DNA from: Niastella soli
GTDB lineage: Bacteria > Bacteroidota > Bacteroidia > Chitinophagales > Chitinophagaceae
Assembly: GCF_017742245.1 (NCBI RefSeq)
Contig: NZ_JAGHKO010000001.1
Location: forward strand, 897,061 to 961,060
Length of the DNA: 64,000 nt
Direction of reading: 5' to 3'
Shown here: positions 1 to 9,212 of the stretch, one piece after another
How positions within the stretch are numbered: the first letter of the stretch is position 1
Layout: each line of letters opens with the position of its first letter
Made by a program: the position numbers and the translations under genes
The notes under the pieces: model-generated
Told to the model about the DNA's origin: nothing
Database searches by the model: none
The model's input: the letters and a program-made list of their open reading frames with translations, nothing else

Positions 1-1
1 G

Positions 2-331
2 GAATATGAACTGTGTAAAACACTGGGTTATAACAACTGGCAAACTTTGTATGAAGTGATCATCGTTGGTAAGGCCGACCAGGTATTCGAGATCCTGCGC
101 CAGAACTTCGCTATCTCGTGGTTAATGATCACCATGGTAGAAGGACTGAGCATGAGTGAAGGTGGTATTGGTACCCTGCTGATAAAATACAATAAGTACA
201 ACGACCTTACCAATGTACTGGCCTTACAGCTGGCCATATTTATGATCGGTTTATGTTTCGACTATTTACTGGGAACCCTCAGACACTGGTTGTTCCCTTA
301 TAGCAAGTTAAAAACAGCAAAAGCAAAATGA
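2..331 (+). CDS. ABC transporter permease, C-terminal part (cut by window edge)
   Basis: The frame is open from the first bases, so only the last ~109 residues are present. They contain two hydrophobic segments (around ISWLMITMVEGLSMSE and LQLAIFMIGLCFDYLLG) and a short basic tail, like the inner-membrane permease of nitrate/sulfonate/taurine-type (NitT/TauT) importers. The stop overlaps the start of the following ATPase gene by 4 bases (ATGA), which means translational coupling. The substrate cannot be told from this fragment. The call rests on general resemblance of the C-terminus and on the neighbour. Confidence 0.75.
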   Translation, partial: EYELCKTLGYNNWQTLYEVIIVGKADQVFEILRQNFAISWLMITMVEGLSMSEGGIGTLLIKYNKYNDLTNVLALQLAIFMIGLCFDYLLGTLRHWLFPYSKLKTAKAK

Positions 332-1119
332 CAGAATGTATTAAAGCAGAAGTAGTATTACAGGCTAACAATGTGCAGCTTACATACGACCGGCCTATTC
401 TGCGTGACATAAATTTTTGTATCAAGAATATCATCCGTCCTGGTGTAGAACAGGGGCAGGTGGTATCATTGATCGGTAGAAGCGGTATTGGTAAAACCCA
501 GTTGTTCAAAATATTATCTGGATTGCAAGCCCCTACCGCCGGACAAATAACCATCCACGACAATAAACCGGTAAAGGCCGGTGACATGGGTGTTATTTTC
601 CAGAACTATTATTTGTTTGAATGGCGCACCGTTTATCAATCGTTGTTACTGGCCGCCAAAAAGAACAAAAAACTGGCGGGCAAGGAAAAACAAACCATTG
701 ACCAGTATGCAGAACAGTTTCAACTGACCGGGCATTTGAACCTTTACCCGCAACAATTATCGGGCGGACAGCGTCAACGGGTAAGTATCATGCAACAACT
801 TTTAAAGGGTTCTGATTTTATTTTACTGGATGAACCCTTCAGTGGCCTTGATGTATGTATGCTTGACAAAGCGGTGGAACTGTTACTGCAGGTTTCGTTG
901 TCTGATGAGTTAAAAACCCTCATCATTGTTTCGCACGACATAGAGAACAGCGTAGCTATTTCCGACACCGTGTATATTTTAGGTAATGAACCGGGCAAAG
1001 AAGGTGCTACTATCAAAAAAGAAATTGACCTGATTGAACGTGATCTGGCGTGGCAGAAAAACATTAAACACGAAAAGCGTTTCTTAGAGACTATTGAAGA
1101 AATTAAAGGCTGTTTATAA
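328..1119 (+). CDS. ABC transporter ATP-binding protein (NitT/TauT-like importer)
   Basis: This 263-residue protein is a typical ABC ATPase that would energise the permease encoded just upstream. Visible motifs in order are Walker A (GRSGIGKTQ, about residue 51), Q-loop (GVIFQNYYLFEW), the ABC signature (LSGGQRQRV), Walker B (FILLDEPFSGLD) and the switch histidine (IIVSHD). The length is usual for the family. It overlaps the permease gene by 4 bases, so the two form one transcript. A periplasmic binding protein is not seen here and probably lies upstream of the window. The substrate is unknown; nitrate, sulfonate or pyrimidine precursors are all possible. Confidence 0.9.
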   Translation: MTECIKAEVVLQANNVQLTYDRPILRDINFCIKNIIRPGVEQGQVVSLIGRSGIGKTQLFKILSGLQAPTAGQITIHDNKPVKAGDMGVIFQNYYLFEWRTVYQSLLLAAKKNKKLAGKEKQTIDQYAEQFQLTGHLNLYPQQLSGGQRQRVSIMQQLLKGSDFILLDEPFSGLDVCMLDKAVELLLQVSLSDELKTLIIVSHDIENSVAISDTVYILGNEPGKEGATIKKEIDLIERDLAWQKNIKHEKRFLETIEEIKGCL

Positions 1120-1259
1120 TCGGACTGGCACCGTTGATAGGGTTGACAATGTTGATAAAGGGGACCTAAAGTTTAAATTGAGCACGATTACTCGTATATA
1201 GGCACCCCGCTGAGGGGGGCGCCAGATTGAGGGGGGAGACGCAGATGATATAAAATACT

Positions 1260-1308
1260 GAAAGCCGGCACACGTTACTAATTTTTAGTAACTGTCCTTC
1301 CGGCTTTC
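1260..1308. terminator. compound hairpin between convergent genes
   Basis: An outer 9-bp stem (GAAAGCCGG at 1260-1268 with CCGGCTTTC at 1300-1308) encloses an inner 8-bp stem (GTTACTAA at 1274-1281 with TTAGTAAC at 1285-1292). It lies between the convergent ABC ATPase and beta-barrel genes and probably ends transcription from either side, although the following T-run is short. Confidence 0.55.
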
Positions 1309-1364
1309 TATTGTTTACTCGGCCTACGGCTTGCTGTATTACTGGTTAACTGGTCAACTTTTTA

Positions 1365-1889
1365 CTACAACCCAAACCTCCATCCCGCTTTAAAAGCCCA
1401 CCACGAAGCATATCCTGCAGACTCGCCCCGTGAGAACCCATCATACGCCACCCCTACTTCAAACGGGCCTAACTTTACGCCCGCACCTACATCGCCGCTA
1501 AAGCGGGAAGATGAGGCATTATTGGTTTTATCTTTTATATGGGCCACCCCGGCATCGACATGTATGAATAATAAATTAGCTGGTAAAAAATATCTGCGTA
1601 ATCCCAGTTTCATTGGAACATAGATAATATTACCCAGCTCTTTTGTCTTTGCATCAAAAACGGTGTACCCTAATGTGCCGGTTAAAAACGTCTTTGTGCC
1701 GAAGCCAATGCCGGCACCCGCTTCCCCTCCCAATCCAAAATTGTAATCGTTCTTGAAACCGGTTTGCACCGGTGAAGCATATTGACCGTGCGCAAACAGG
1801 AAAAACAGCTTTTGTGCCTGGGCGCCATTATAGCTACCGGCAATCAGCACCATGGCTATTACCATTAAACCACGAAAAGCAAATTTCAT
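1365..1889 (-). CDS. outer-membrane beta-barrel protein with signal peptide
   Basis: The 174-residue product starts with a clear signal peptide (MKFAFRGLMVIAMVLIAGS followed by an AQAQ-type cleavage region). The rest alternates glycine/aromatic-rich strands, ending in F-K-A-G-W-R-F-G-L, a terminal aromatic strand typical of outer-membrane barrels (porin-family/OmpA-like beta-barrel fold, about 8 strands for this size). No enzymatic motif is visible. It stands alone, convergent with the ABC genes. Function unknown; likely a small surface barrel. Confidence 0.7.
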   Translation of the reverse strand: MKFAFRGLMVIAMVLIAGSYNGAQAQKLFFLFAHGQYASPVQTGFKNDYNFGLGGEAGAGIGFGTKTFLTGTLGYTVFDAKTKELGNIIYVPMKLGLRRYFLPANLLFIHVDAGVAHIKDKTNNASSSRFSGDVGAGVKLGPFEVGVAYDGFSRGESAGYASWWAFKAGWRFGL

Positions 1890-2211
1890 ATGGGGAGTTT
1901 GTATGCAACAGCTGAAGAAAAATCTATGCCATTGTAAATAGTGTATATGTTTGTTTATTCACATATCACCCTTCAGGCCGTTTCTGGAAATTATTAACGT
2001 TTCTATAGGACAATGATCACACCTCCGAAAATGGTATTGTAAAAATATATTCGAAATTTAAGGTTCTGTTAAGGCATTGAAACAGAAAGGCACTTTGAAA
2101 TTACCAGATCAGGAAAGGGATTAAAGTAAATATAACATCCGGTCCATTGCCGGATGATGACTGTGTATTCTATAAACTCATATATATGTCATCAACTTTA
2201 AATCCATTACA
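1890..2211. other. divergent intergenic region, 322 bp
   Basis: This holds the upstream regions of the beta-barrel gene (minus) and the GT117 gene (plus). The only clear structure is a 7-bp inverted repeat, CATCCGG at 2136-2142 and CCGGATG at 2150-2156, about 55 bp before the GT117 start, which could be an operator or a leader hairpin. No further gene or RNA was recognised. Confidence 0.5.
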
Positions 2212-5200
2212 ATGAATTTCAACAAAGTGAACAACCTGGCGGGATGGGTGGTATGTGCCATAGCCTGTACCGTTTATCTGCTAACGATGGAACCAACCGT
2301 TAGCTTATGGGATTGCGGGGAATTTATATCAACTGCCTATACTATCGGCATTCCTCACCCTCCGGGTGCTCCGCTCTTTATTCTGATTGCCCGGTTCTTT
2401 ATCATCCTGTTTGGTAACAACCCGCACAACGCCGCCGTTGCCGTTAACAGCATGAGTGCTATTGCCAGCGGATTTACCATTTTGTTCCTATTCTGGACCA
2501 TCACTCACTTTGCGAGAAAGCTGGTACAAAAAAATGAGGAGCCGCTTACCCGGCAATCTATATTTATTATTATCAGTGCAGGAACAGTAGGCGCATTGGC
2601 TTATACCTTCTCCGATTCATTCTGGTTCAGTGCTGTTGAAGGTGAGGTATATGCCCTTTCCTCCTTCTTCACAGCCCTGGTGTTCTGGGCCATATTAAAA
2701 TGGGAACGGCAGGCCCACCAACCGGGCGCCGACAAATGGCTTGTATTCATTTTTTATATGATGGGGCTTTCCATTGGGGTTCACCTGTTGAACCTGTTAA
2801 CCATACCGGCCATCATCATGGTGTATTATTTCAAACGGTTTAAGGTAACAAAGCGGAATACCCTGCTGGCCTTTTTAATAGGTTGCGCCATCACCCTGTT
2901 TGTCATGAAGTTCATTATTGTATACACCATAAAAAGCGCTGGCGCCTTTGACATTTACTTCACCAATGAATTGGGCATGCCTTTCTTTGCTGGCTTTACT
3001 TGCTTCTTTATACTAATAGCCGGCACTATTGCCTGGGGTATACGATTAGCCAATAAAAGAAAGCTGAAGTATTTGACAATTGGCTTGTGGAGCTGCGCCT
3101 TTATGTTGCTCGGTTACTCAACCTATCTCACCACCATGATCCGTTCGAACGCCAACCCCGGAGTTGACATGTACAATATTGATAACCCCATTAACCTGGA
3201 AGGTTATCTGAGCCGGGAAAAATATGGCGACTGGCCTATTGCTTATGGACCCGACTTTACAGAGAAAACACCTTACGCCAAAGCAGGCGATCAATATGTA
3301 AGAGGCAACAAAAAATATGAAGTAGCAGGCAGCCGCTATATTCAAAATTGGAGCGGCGCTCCGGGCGCGCACCTGTTCCCCCGCATGTACGATGCCAGCA
3401 ATGAACGCGGGCAAATAGACTGTTACCGCCAGTTTGCCGGATTGGAGGTTGACGAAACCCCCAACATGGCCGATAACCTGAGATACTTTACCCGGTATCA
3501 GGCCGGCTGGATGTACATGCGCTATTTCATGTGGAATTTTGCCGGTCGCCAAAACGACCTGCAGGGATTTGGCAACCCACGCGACAGTAATTTCATTAGC
3601 GGCATTTCATTTCTTGATAATGCACTGTATGGCAATCAGCAAAAAATGCCCGATACGGCCCATGTTGGTAACAAAGCCTACAACCGGTTGTATATGCTCC
3701 CATTACTGTTGGGTGTTGCCGGATTGTTCTATCAGCTAAAAAGAAATCGCCGCGACGGGCTGGTTAATGGCTTATTATTCCTGGTCACGGGATTGGCCAT
3801 CGTTGTATTTCTAAACCAGGCCGGGTATCAACCCCGGGAACGGGACTATGCGTTTGTGGGTTCGTTCTATGCATTTAGTATCTGGATCGGTTTAGGCGTA
3901 CTTTGGTTGAAACAGCTTTTAGAGAAAGCAACTAAGGCACCAGTGGCAGCTTACCTGGCAGCCAGTCTTTGTTTACTGGCTGTTCCGGTATTAATGGCGC
4001 AGCAGGAATGGGACGATCATGACCGAAGCCAGAAAACACTGGCCCTCGACCTCGCAAAGAATTACCTGGAAAGCTGTCCACCCAATGCCATATTATTTAC
4101 AGCCGAAGACAACGACTCCTATGCCCTGTGGTACGCCCAGGAAGTGGAAGGCATTCGAAAAGATGTGCGCGTAGTGGTTAGCACCCTTATTGGTACCGAC
4201 TGGGGCTTTGACCAGTTGCGCTATAAAGTGAATAAAAGCGCGCCCTTCAACGTAGTATTCACGCCCGAACAGGTGGCCGGTGATAAACTTAATGTAGTTT
4301 ACTACTCGCAAATGCCCGGGTACGAAAAAGACAAATACTATGACCTGTACGACATACTTAAAAACGTAGTAGGCAGCGATGATCAGCGGTTCACCTCTGC
4401 TTCAGAGGATGGAGATATCTATCATTTATTCCCTACCCAAAAGTTCAGCGTGCTGGTTGATATAAAAATGGCAACCGCGAGTGGGGCCATACAACCTGGT
4501 GAAAAAGCAGTTGACGCCTTACACATTGACCTGAATAATAAAAACTATCTTTTCAAGAATGACCTCGCCATGCTAGCGGTAATTGCCGCCAATCAATGGA
4601 AACGGCCGATCTGTTTCGCCAACCTCGGCACGGCGCAAGACCTGGGTCTGGATAAATACACCCGGTTGAATGGCCTCGCCTACCAACTGGTGCCTGTTGA
4701 AAATACCGGAGTGGACCTTACTGTAGCTTATAACAACATCATGCAAAAATTTGGGTATGGCCACGCCAATAGAAAAAGTGTGTATTTTGATGAAGAGAAC
4801 CGCCGCCGGATGAACACTATTAAAATGGCGCATGCCCAAATAGCCCGCAGCCTGGCACAAGCTGGCAGAAAAGAAGAAGCCAGAAAAGTTTTGCATCGCT
4901 ATGATGACCATGTGAATGAAGCCAATGTACCGTATGGCATGACAACCAATCGGGGTAACCTCCATAACATCTTCTCACTTCAGTTCCTGGAAGCCTGTTA
5001 CCTGGCTGATGATCTTCCACTGGCCAACAAAGTGGCGGCCTCCCTGAAGAAAGACCTGCAACAACAAATGCGGTATTATAAAGCCCTCGGCGATGGTACT
5101 TATAGCGAAGAGCAACTGATAAACAATGCCTGGTTACTATCTCAGGGCAAAGCAGCTGACCTGCCATTCAGACAGGCTTCCTTTGCACAGGATATTATTT

Positions 5201-5271
5201 CGAGTTACCAGCTATTAAATCAGATAGAAAAATGGGAGCAGGAGTTTGCACCCAAACGTGGGATTTTATAA
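2212..5271 (+). CDS. DUF2723 / GT117 family membrane protein
   Basis: The 1019-residue protein begins with a hydrophobic helix followed by the hallmark of the DUF2723 family: T-x-E-P-T-V-S-L-W-D-C-G-E-F (about residues 26-39) and then PHPPGAP. Many transmembrane helices follow to about residue 590, and then a soluble C-terminal domain with TPR-like helices (AQIARSLAQAGRKEEARKVL). DUF2723 proteins (family GT117; relatives of human TMEM260) are GT-C-fold glycosyltransferases that probably use lipid-linked sugar donors and transfer sugar at the periplasmic face; the acidic D-x-x-E motif near the start would be catalytic. The acceptor in Bacteroidetes is not established. It is monocistronic, with a strong terminator just downstream. 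Confidence 0.88.
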   Translation: MNFNKVNNLAGWVVCAIACTVYLLTMEPTVSLWDCGEFISTAYTIGIPHPPGAPLFILIARFFIILFGNNPHNAAVAVNSMSAIASGFTILFLFWTITHFARKLVQKNEEPLTRQSIFIIISAGTVGALAYTFSDSFWFSAVEGEVYALSSFFTALVFWAILKWERQAHQPGADKWLVFIFYMMGLSIGVHLLNLLTIPAIIMVYYFKRFKVTKRNTLLAFLIGCAITLFVMKFIIVYTIKSAGAFDIYFTNELGMPFFAGFTCFFILIAGTIAWGIRLANKRKLKYLTIGLWSCAFMLLGYSTYLTTMIRSNANPGVDMYNIDNPINLEGYLSREKYGDWPIAYGPDFTEKTPYAKAGDQYVRGNKKYEVAGSRYIQNWSGAPGAHLFPRMYDASNERGQIDCYRQFAGLEVDETPNMADNLRYFTRYQAGWMYMRYFMWNFAGRQNDLQGFGNPRDSNFISGISFLDNALYGNQQKMPDTAHVGNKAYNRLYMLPLLLGVAGLFYQLKRNRRDGLVNGLLFLVTGLAIVVFLNQAGYQPRERDYAFVGSFYAFSIWIGLGVLWLKQLLEKATKAPVAAYLAASLCLLAVPVLMAQQEWDDHDRSQKTLALDLAKNYLESCPPNAILFTAEDNDSYALWYAQEVEGIRKDVRVVVSTLIGTDWGFDQLRYKVNKSAPFNVVFTPEQVAGDKLNVVYYSQMPGYEKDKYYDLYDILKNVVGSDDQRFTSASEDGDIYHLFPTQKFSVLVDIKMATASGAIQPGEKAVDALHIDLNNKNYLFKNDLAMLAVIAANQWKRPICFANLGTAQDLGLDKYTRLNGLAYQLVPVENTGVDLTVAYNNIMQKFGYGHANRKSVYFDEENRRRMNTIKMAHAQIARSLAQAGRKEEARKVLHRYDDHVNEANVPYGMTTNRGNLHNIFSLQFLEACYLADDLPLANKVAASLKKDLQQQMRYYKALGDGTYSEEQLINNAWLLSQGKAADLPFRQASFAQDIISSYQLLNQIEKWEQEFAPKRGIL

Positions 5272-5293
5272 TTAATGAACCTCAGCAAAATAA

Positions 5294-5330
5294 AAAGAGC
5301 CATTCCGGTTTAGCGGGATGGCTCTTTATT
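5294..5330 (+). terminator. rho-independent terminator after the GT117 gene
   Basis: AAAGAGCCAT (5294-5303) pairs with ATGGCTCTTT (5318-5327); three further pairs extend the stem to about 13 bp, and a T-rich stretch follows. The flanking A and T runs make it usable from both strands, suiting the convergent lipoprotein gene downstream. Confidence 0.8.
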
Positions 5331-5365
5331 TTATAACCCTTCGATATAGTACGAATTAAACCCAA

Positions 5366-5824
5366 TTAATATCTACTGAACTTGTAACGGCCAATGGTGT
5401 GATTCATATAGTTGGTAGCTACAAAAGAGTTCGGATAAATATCTACATTATCAAACACCATATCTACAACATCATCACCCTTGTAGTTTGATACGTGGAT
5501 CTGCAGGTTCTGGTGTGAATTGGTATAGTAAACTCCTGCTTCATCATAGTAACCATTAGAAGCAGTGCTCATGCTCCAGTTACCTTTAAGCGTAGAACCA
5601 TTTTCAACATAGGTGGCCTGTCCATTGCTATAGAAAGTAAAAACGCCGTTTTCAACACCGGTATTCACAGTATACCAGCCATAGGCATCTTTTTGAGCGG
5701 CATTAGTAAGCACCCATGAACCGGTAATGGTAGGTTGTATATCTACTATAACTCCAACTTTTGTACAACTGGTGAAAGAAGCAACAGCAATCAACAAAAC
5801 GGTTAAGCGTAAATAAGATTTCAT
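5366..5824 (-). CDS. small lipoprotein, lipocalin-like
   Basis: The 152-residue product has a lipoprotein signal: a basic start, hydrophobic stretch and lipobox ASFTSC with the modified cysteine near residue 20. After the lipobox come repeated beta-strand segments such as GSWVLTNA and LKGNWSMST, resembling the lipocalin-like proteins common in Bacteroidetes. There are no catalytic motifs. It is monocistronic and convergent with the GT117 gene. The function is unknown; probably an outer-membrane-anchored lipoprotein. Confidence 0.6.
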   Translation of the reverse strand: MKSYLRLTVLLIAVASFTSCTKVGVIVDIQPTITGSWVLTNAAQKDAYGWYTVNTGVENGVFTFYSNGQATYVENGSTLKGNWSMSTASNGYYDEAGVYYTNSHQNLQIHVSNYKGDDVVDMVFDNVDIYPNSFVATNYMNHTIGRYKFSRY

Positions 5825-5995
5825 GACCTGGTGTTTTAAAGTGAATAAAGAGTGGTCATGTATAAGAAGGCGTACTGTTCTTTCGGTTTACTCATGGTTT
5901 AGTAAAACCGTCCATTTGGGAGATCGTTAACAGCTGGTTATTATTTCTTTAACAATCAGGTGATAAACTATATATTGCATTGTTAAAATTAATCG

Positions 5996-6583
5996 ATGCG
6001 CAACCAATACCTACTTGTTTTAACCCTGTCTTTATTATTAGGAGCCTGCGGACAAAAGTATAAGAACCCACATATTGAAATACAAACCAGCAAAGGCGAA
6101 ATAGAAGTGGAGTTATATCCTGAACAGGCGCCTAAAACCGTGCAGGCATTTCTCTCTTATATCAAATCCGGGTACTATAAAAACAGTTCGTTTTACCGCG
6201 TATTAAACGACGACAACCAGCCTTCCAATGCCGACAAAGCCGAACTGATACAGGGAGGCATGTATAAATCGATGCCCAAAGTACATGATACGCTGACCGG
6301 TATTCCTCACGAGACCACTGCACAAACGCATATTCTGCATAAGCGGGGTACTATCTCTTTGGCCCGCCTGGCGCCTGGCACTGCCACCAGCGAGTTCTTT
6401 ATTTGTTTGAGCGACCAGCCCGGTTTTGATTTTGGCGGCGAGAACAATCCTGACAAACAGGGTTATGCGGCCTTTGGTACAGTGATAAAAGGCATGGACA
6501 TCGTAAACAAGATCTATAATCAGAATGAGAGCAATCAGTCATTCGATCCTCCGGTGCCTATTTATAATATCATTCAACTGTAA
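5996..6583 (+). CDS. peptidylprolyl isomerase, cyclophilin type, lipoprotein
   Basis: The 195-residue protein starts with a lipobox signal (LSLLLGAC, Cys about 18) and continues as a cyclophilin domain. Visible signatures are the opening strand IEIQTSKGEIEVELYP, APKTVQAFLSYIKSGYY, the FYRV active-site motif, the core SEFFICLSDQPGFDF and the closing AFGTVIKGMDIVNKI. Cyclophilins interconvert cis and trans X-Pro bonds; with a lipoprotein signal it should act in the periplasm as a folding factor. The next gene starts 9 bp downstream, so the two may be co-transcribed. Confidence 0.9.
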   Translation: MRNQYLLVLTLSLLLGACGQKYKNPHIEIQTSKGEIEVELYPEQAPKTVQAFLSYIKSGYYKNSSFYRVLNDDNQPSNADKAELIQGGMYKSMPKVHDTLTGIPHETTAQTHILHKRGTISLARLAPGTATSEFFICLSDQPGFDFGGENNPDKQGYAAFGTVIKGMDIVNKIYNQNESNQSFDPPVPIYNIIQL

Positions 6584-6592
6584 AAACAGCAT

Positions 6593-7320
6593 ATGGAGTC
6601 TTTACGGTCAGCAGGATATGCGATCATCAACGACGTATTTACTATAAACGAAGTAACAGCCATTCTTGATACTATTAATAGTATCGATACCAATGGCCCG
6701 GCTTTTAGAAAAACAAACGACCTGTTTGCCATCAGGCGGTTTGTAAAAGAAGTACCCGTTATAATCCCGTACATCTTTACCAGCCGTTTACGTGATATAA
6801 TAAGCCAGTTGTTCGGCAAGGATTACTTCCTGGTAAAATCAATCTATTTTGATAAACCGGAGCAGTCAAACTGGTTTGTAGCTTACCACCAGGACCTCAC
6901 CATTTCCGTTGACCAGAAGAAAGCCGTGGAAGGTTTGATCAGTGGACTGTCAAGAACGATCAGTTTGCCGTACAACCACCCGTTGATCTGCTGGAGAACA
7001 TTTTTACGATCAGGATACACCTCGATGATACCGATGAAAACAACGGCGCCTTGAAAATAGTGCCTGGTTCACACCAAAAGGGGATCTACCGGCCCGAGGC
7101 CATTGACGGGAGCAAAGAAAAAGAAGTTGTTTGTAAAGTGTCCCAAGGCGGTATTATGATCATGCAGCCATTATTACTCCACGCCTCTAACAGAACGGTA
7201 AACAATAATAAAAGACGGGTGATCCATCTCGAATTCAGCGACCGGCAATTACCTGGCGGTCTGCAATGGGCAGAATACCTGGCCTTGAACAATTTTCCTG
7301 CTGTGGCACAAAATGCATAA
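6593..7320 (+). pseudogene. phytanoyl-CoA dioxygenase (PhyH) family, frameshifted
   Basis: Two adjacent frames together encode one complete Fe(II)/2-oxoglutarate dioxygenase of the PhyH type (about 242 residues). The first frame runs from 6593 and contains the HxD iron-binding motif (AYHQDLTISVD); the second carries the continuation from FDQWTVKND onward, the IHLDDTDENNGALKIVPGSH segment and the distal iron His and 2OG-binding Arg region (LLLHASNRTV). The switch point is at 6932-6936: one base is missing between GG and TTT, and adding one nucleotide restores VEGFDQW. Everything on both sides looks intact, so this is either a very recent inactivation or a sequence error. The substrate is unknown. 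Confidence 0.75.
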
Positions 7321-7534
7321 TGCAAAAAAGATTAACCGCTTGTCTATAAGAAAAATAAATATTTAAGAAAAGACCTGCCAAAAGCTTGCACTATTAAAAT
7401 TTGCTTGCCAAATTTGTAAAGCACCTATTACTTCCCTGCACATTTACTACCCCTAAGTCAAATCCAATTTCCTTACGCACATTTGACTATTAATCAATTC
7501 CAGCAATCTCCTGGATCAACCAGTGTATTGTATG

Positions 7535-7554
7535 TTATCAGCATGTGCTGATAA
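7535..7554. promoter_or_regulatory. inverted repeat upstream of a small membrane-protein gene
   Basis: TTATCAGCA (7535-7543) and TGCTGATAA (7546-7554) form a 9-bp inverted repeat with a 2-nt centre, about 48 bp before the start of the 68-residue gene. Such tight symmetry suits a dimeric regulator operator. No regulator is identified. Confidence 0.4.
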
Positions 7555-7601
7555 GCAATTCCGTATTCCCGTATTCAATCATTATAAATTAACGGTACCA
7601 T

Positions 7602-7808
7602 ATGAAACTGCTCTACATGTTATTGGAACTGGCCTGCATTGTAATTACAAGCGTAATAAGTGCCATACTGTATTTGAAAAATGAATACAATTTATCGGGT
7701 CTGCTGATCTTTACCTCACTGGTTTCACTCACGTTATGGATAAAGGCGCATGGCCTATTGGATGATAAAAAAACAACTAACGAAGCGAGCGCTCAAGAAG
7801 CTCACTAA
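7602..7808 (+). CDS. small two-helix membrane protein
   Basis: The 68-residue product has two hydrophobic segments (residues about 3-24, LYMLLELACIVITSVISAIL, and about 31-47, LSGLLIFTSLVSLTLWI) and a short polar tail rich in Asp, Glu and Lys. A small inner-membrane protein is the most natural reading; no family was recognised. It stands alone between two long non-coding stretches, with an inverted repeat upstream and a long hairpin downstream, which supports it being a separate transcription unit. Confidence 0.5.
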   Translation: MKLLYMLLELACIVITSVISAILYLKNEYNLSGLLIFTSLVSLTLWIKAHGLLDDKKTTNEASAQEAH

Positions 7809-7856
7809 AAGGTGTGCAAAATAACCTTTACCATCAATCAATTCATTGTGCATTCA

Positions 7857-7912
7857 TTACCGCCACGCTTTAGCCCTGTACGTGTTGCAGCTACAGGAGC
7901 TAAAGCCGGTAA
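7857..7912. repeat. long imperfect hairpin (GCTTTAGC type)
   Basis: TTACCG near 7857 pairs with CGGTAA ending at 7912, and inside it GCTTTAGC-CTGTA pairs with TACAG-GCTAAAGC around an 11-nt loop. It resembles dispersed intergenic hairpins of Bacteroidetes containing the GCTAAAGC word; whether it is repeated in this genome cannot be tested here. It may end transcription of the small gene upstream. Confidence 0.5.
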
Positions 7913-8211
7913 TCCTTTAATGCCTATTTATTATCCTTCCCTGTAATATTTCCCCCTCCTCCACGACTCACCTGCTTTCGCGGTAATTTTCCTAACTTAT
8001 ACATATGAATACCACCATTCATTTGCTGAAAGCAATGCATAAAAGTTGAACGTACTAGCTGCTTCAATAACAGCTTAATGCATATATTCAAGATTATTCA
8101 TGCCTTGATATACTGCTAATAATTAATACTTTATAGGATTCTTTACTACCCTCAGACCGAACTTGATATATGTCAAATAACAAAGCCTGCCTTTACATTT
8201 CTGCCTGAACT

Positions 8212-8307
8212 ATGCAATTTTTCGACAATCGGGACGGTTATAACAGCGACCAGATAGAACACTCCAGCAAGCTGCTGATGAAACCTTTAACCCCTGAACG
8301 GCTTTAA
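8212..8307 (+). CDS. possible 31-residue ORF in a long intergenic stretch
   Basis: An ATG-initiated frame of 31 codons (start MQFFDNRDGYN, end PLTPERL) lies just before a strong plus-strand terminator. That terminator implies transcription through here from the left. No similarity is recognised and no clear ribosome-binding site is seen. The rest of 7809-8375 holds only the hairpin at 7857 and nothing else recognisable. Confidence 0.2.
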   Translation: MQFFDNRDGYNSDQIEHSSKLLMKPLTPERL

Positions 8308-8329
8308 TTTGCTACCAATCAAGAAAAAC

Positions 8330-8374
8330 AAAAAGCAGCAATGCTTTTTTATCCCGCCACGGCGGGATTTTTTT
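8330..8374 (+). terminator. two stacked terminator hairpins
   Basis: The first hairpin is AAAAAGCA (8330-8337) with TGCTTTTT (8342-8349), usable in both directions. The second is ATCCCGCC (8351-8358) with GGCGGGAT (8361-8368), followed by a run of seven T on the plus strand. The second serves plus-strand transcription; the first can also stop the minus-strand oxidoreductase gene that ends at 8376. Confidence 0.75.
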
Positions 8375-8375
8375 G

Positions 8376-9044
8376 TCATGCAGTATTATGGGCCAGCTTT
8401 ATTATATCCTTTACTTCCAGTATTGGCCTTTCGTAGCCTTTCAAGGTTCCATTGATCATCGCCAATCCTACTTCCCGTAAAGTTGACACCCGGCTCGGAA
8501 ACAATGCCTTTAAAGCAGGATACATCCAGGTAAAGAATTTATATCCTTTTAATACATGCTTCAGTCCTTTGGTAGGTTTCATAAAACCCGGCCTGAACAT
8601 ATAAGCAGCTTTAAACGACAAACGCATCAGGTCGTTCTCTGTTTGTCCTTTAACGCGGGCCCACATCATTTTTCCATGTTCGGTACTATCGGTACCTGCG
8701 CCTGAAACATAGCAAAAGGTCATGCCCGGATTTTGATCGGCCAGGATGGTTGCCATGTGCATGGTAAGATCGTAGGTAACATGATGATAATCCTTTTCCT
8801 TCATACCAATGGAAGAAGCGCCTAAACAAAAGTAGCAGGCATTATAACCCTTCAACTGATCCTTAATTGGCGAGAGGTCAAAAAAGTCAGGATGTATTAT
8901 TTCTTTTACCCTGGGATGTGTATAACCAGCTGTTCTACGACCCACTATCAATATTTCCTCTACATCAGGATGTAACAGGCATTCATGCAAAACCCCTTCC
9001 CCCACCATTCCGGATGCGCCCGTTATAATTGCTTTAATTTTCAT
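8376..9044 (-). CDS. NAD(P)-binding Rossmann protein (atypical SDR, NAD-dependent epimerase-like)
   Basis: From the Met at 9044 the product is 222 residues and opens with a Rossmann nucleotide-binding motif (MKIKAIITGASGMVGEGV, the TGASGMVG loop). A longer frame reaches 9170, but the extra residues are unlike the family and the Rossmann fold starts at once from 9044. Later motifs include CYFCLGASSIGM and SGAGTDSTEHGKMMWARVKGQTE, with a lysine in the usual SDR region, and MFRPGFMKP. It belongs to the extended/atypical SDR group often annotated as NAD-dependent epimerase/dehydratase; the substrate is unknown. It is monocistronic. Confidence 0.8.
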   Translation of the reverse strand: MKIKAIITGASGMVGEGVLHECLLHPDVEEILIVGRRTAGYTHPRVKEIIHPDFFDLSPIKDQLKGYNACYFCLGASSIGMKEKDYHHVTYDLTMHMATILADQNPGMTFCYVSGAGTDSTEHGKMMWARVKGQTENDLMRLSFKAAYMFRPGFMKPTKGLKHVLKGYKFFTWMYPALKALFPSRVSTLREVGLAMINGTLKGYERPILEVKDIIKLAHNTA

Positions 9045-9212
9045 ATATAATCTAATACGGCTAGAATTATAAAACAGTTTGTGAAACCGTTTTGTTTGGG
9101 CTAAAAATAATACGTGATCACAAAATTGGCAATGCCCATGCGGAATATATAATATAAAAAAGCTGCTCATCAGAACAGCTTTTCTGCTTATTAAAATATT
9201 GCATCAGTAATA

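Noticed and set aside
9045..9170. N-terminal extension of the epimerase-like protein
   Set aside because: The Rossmann motif starts at the Met at 9044; the upstream 42 residues do not resemble the family and extend into the promoter region.
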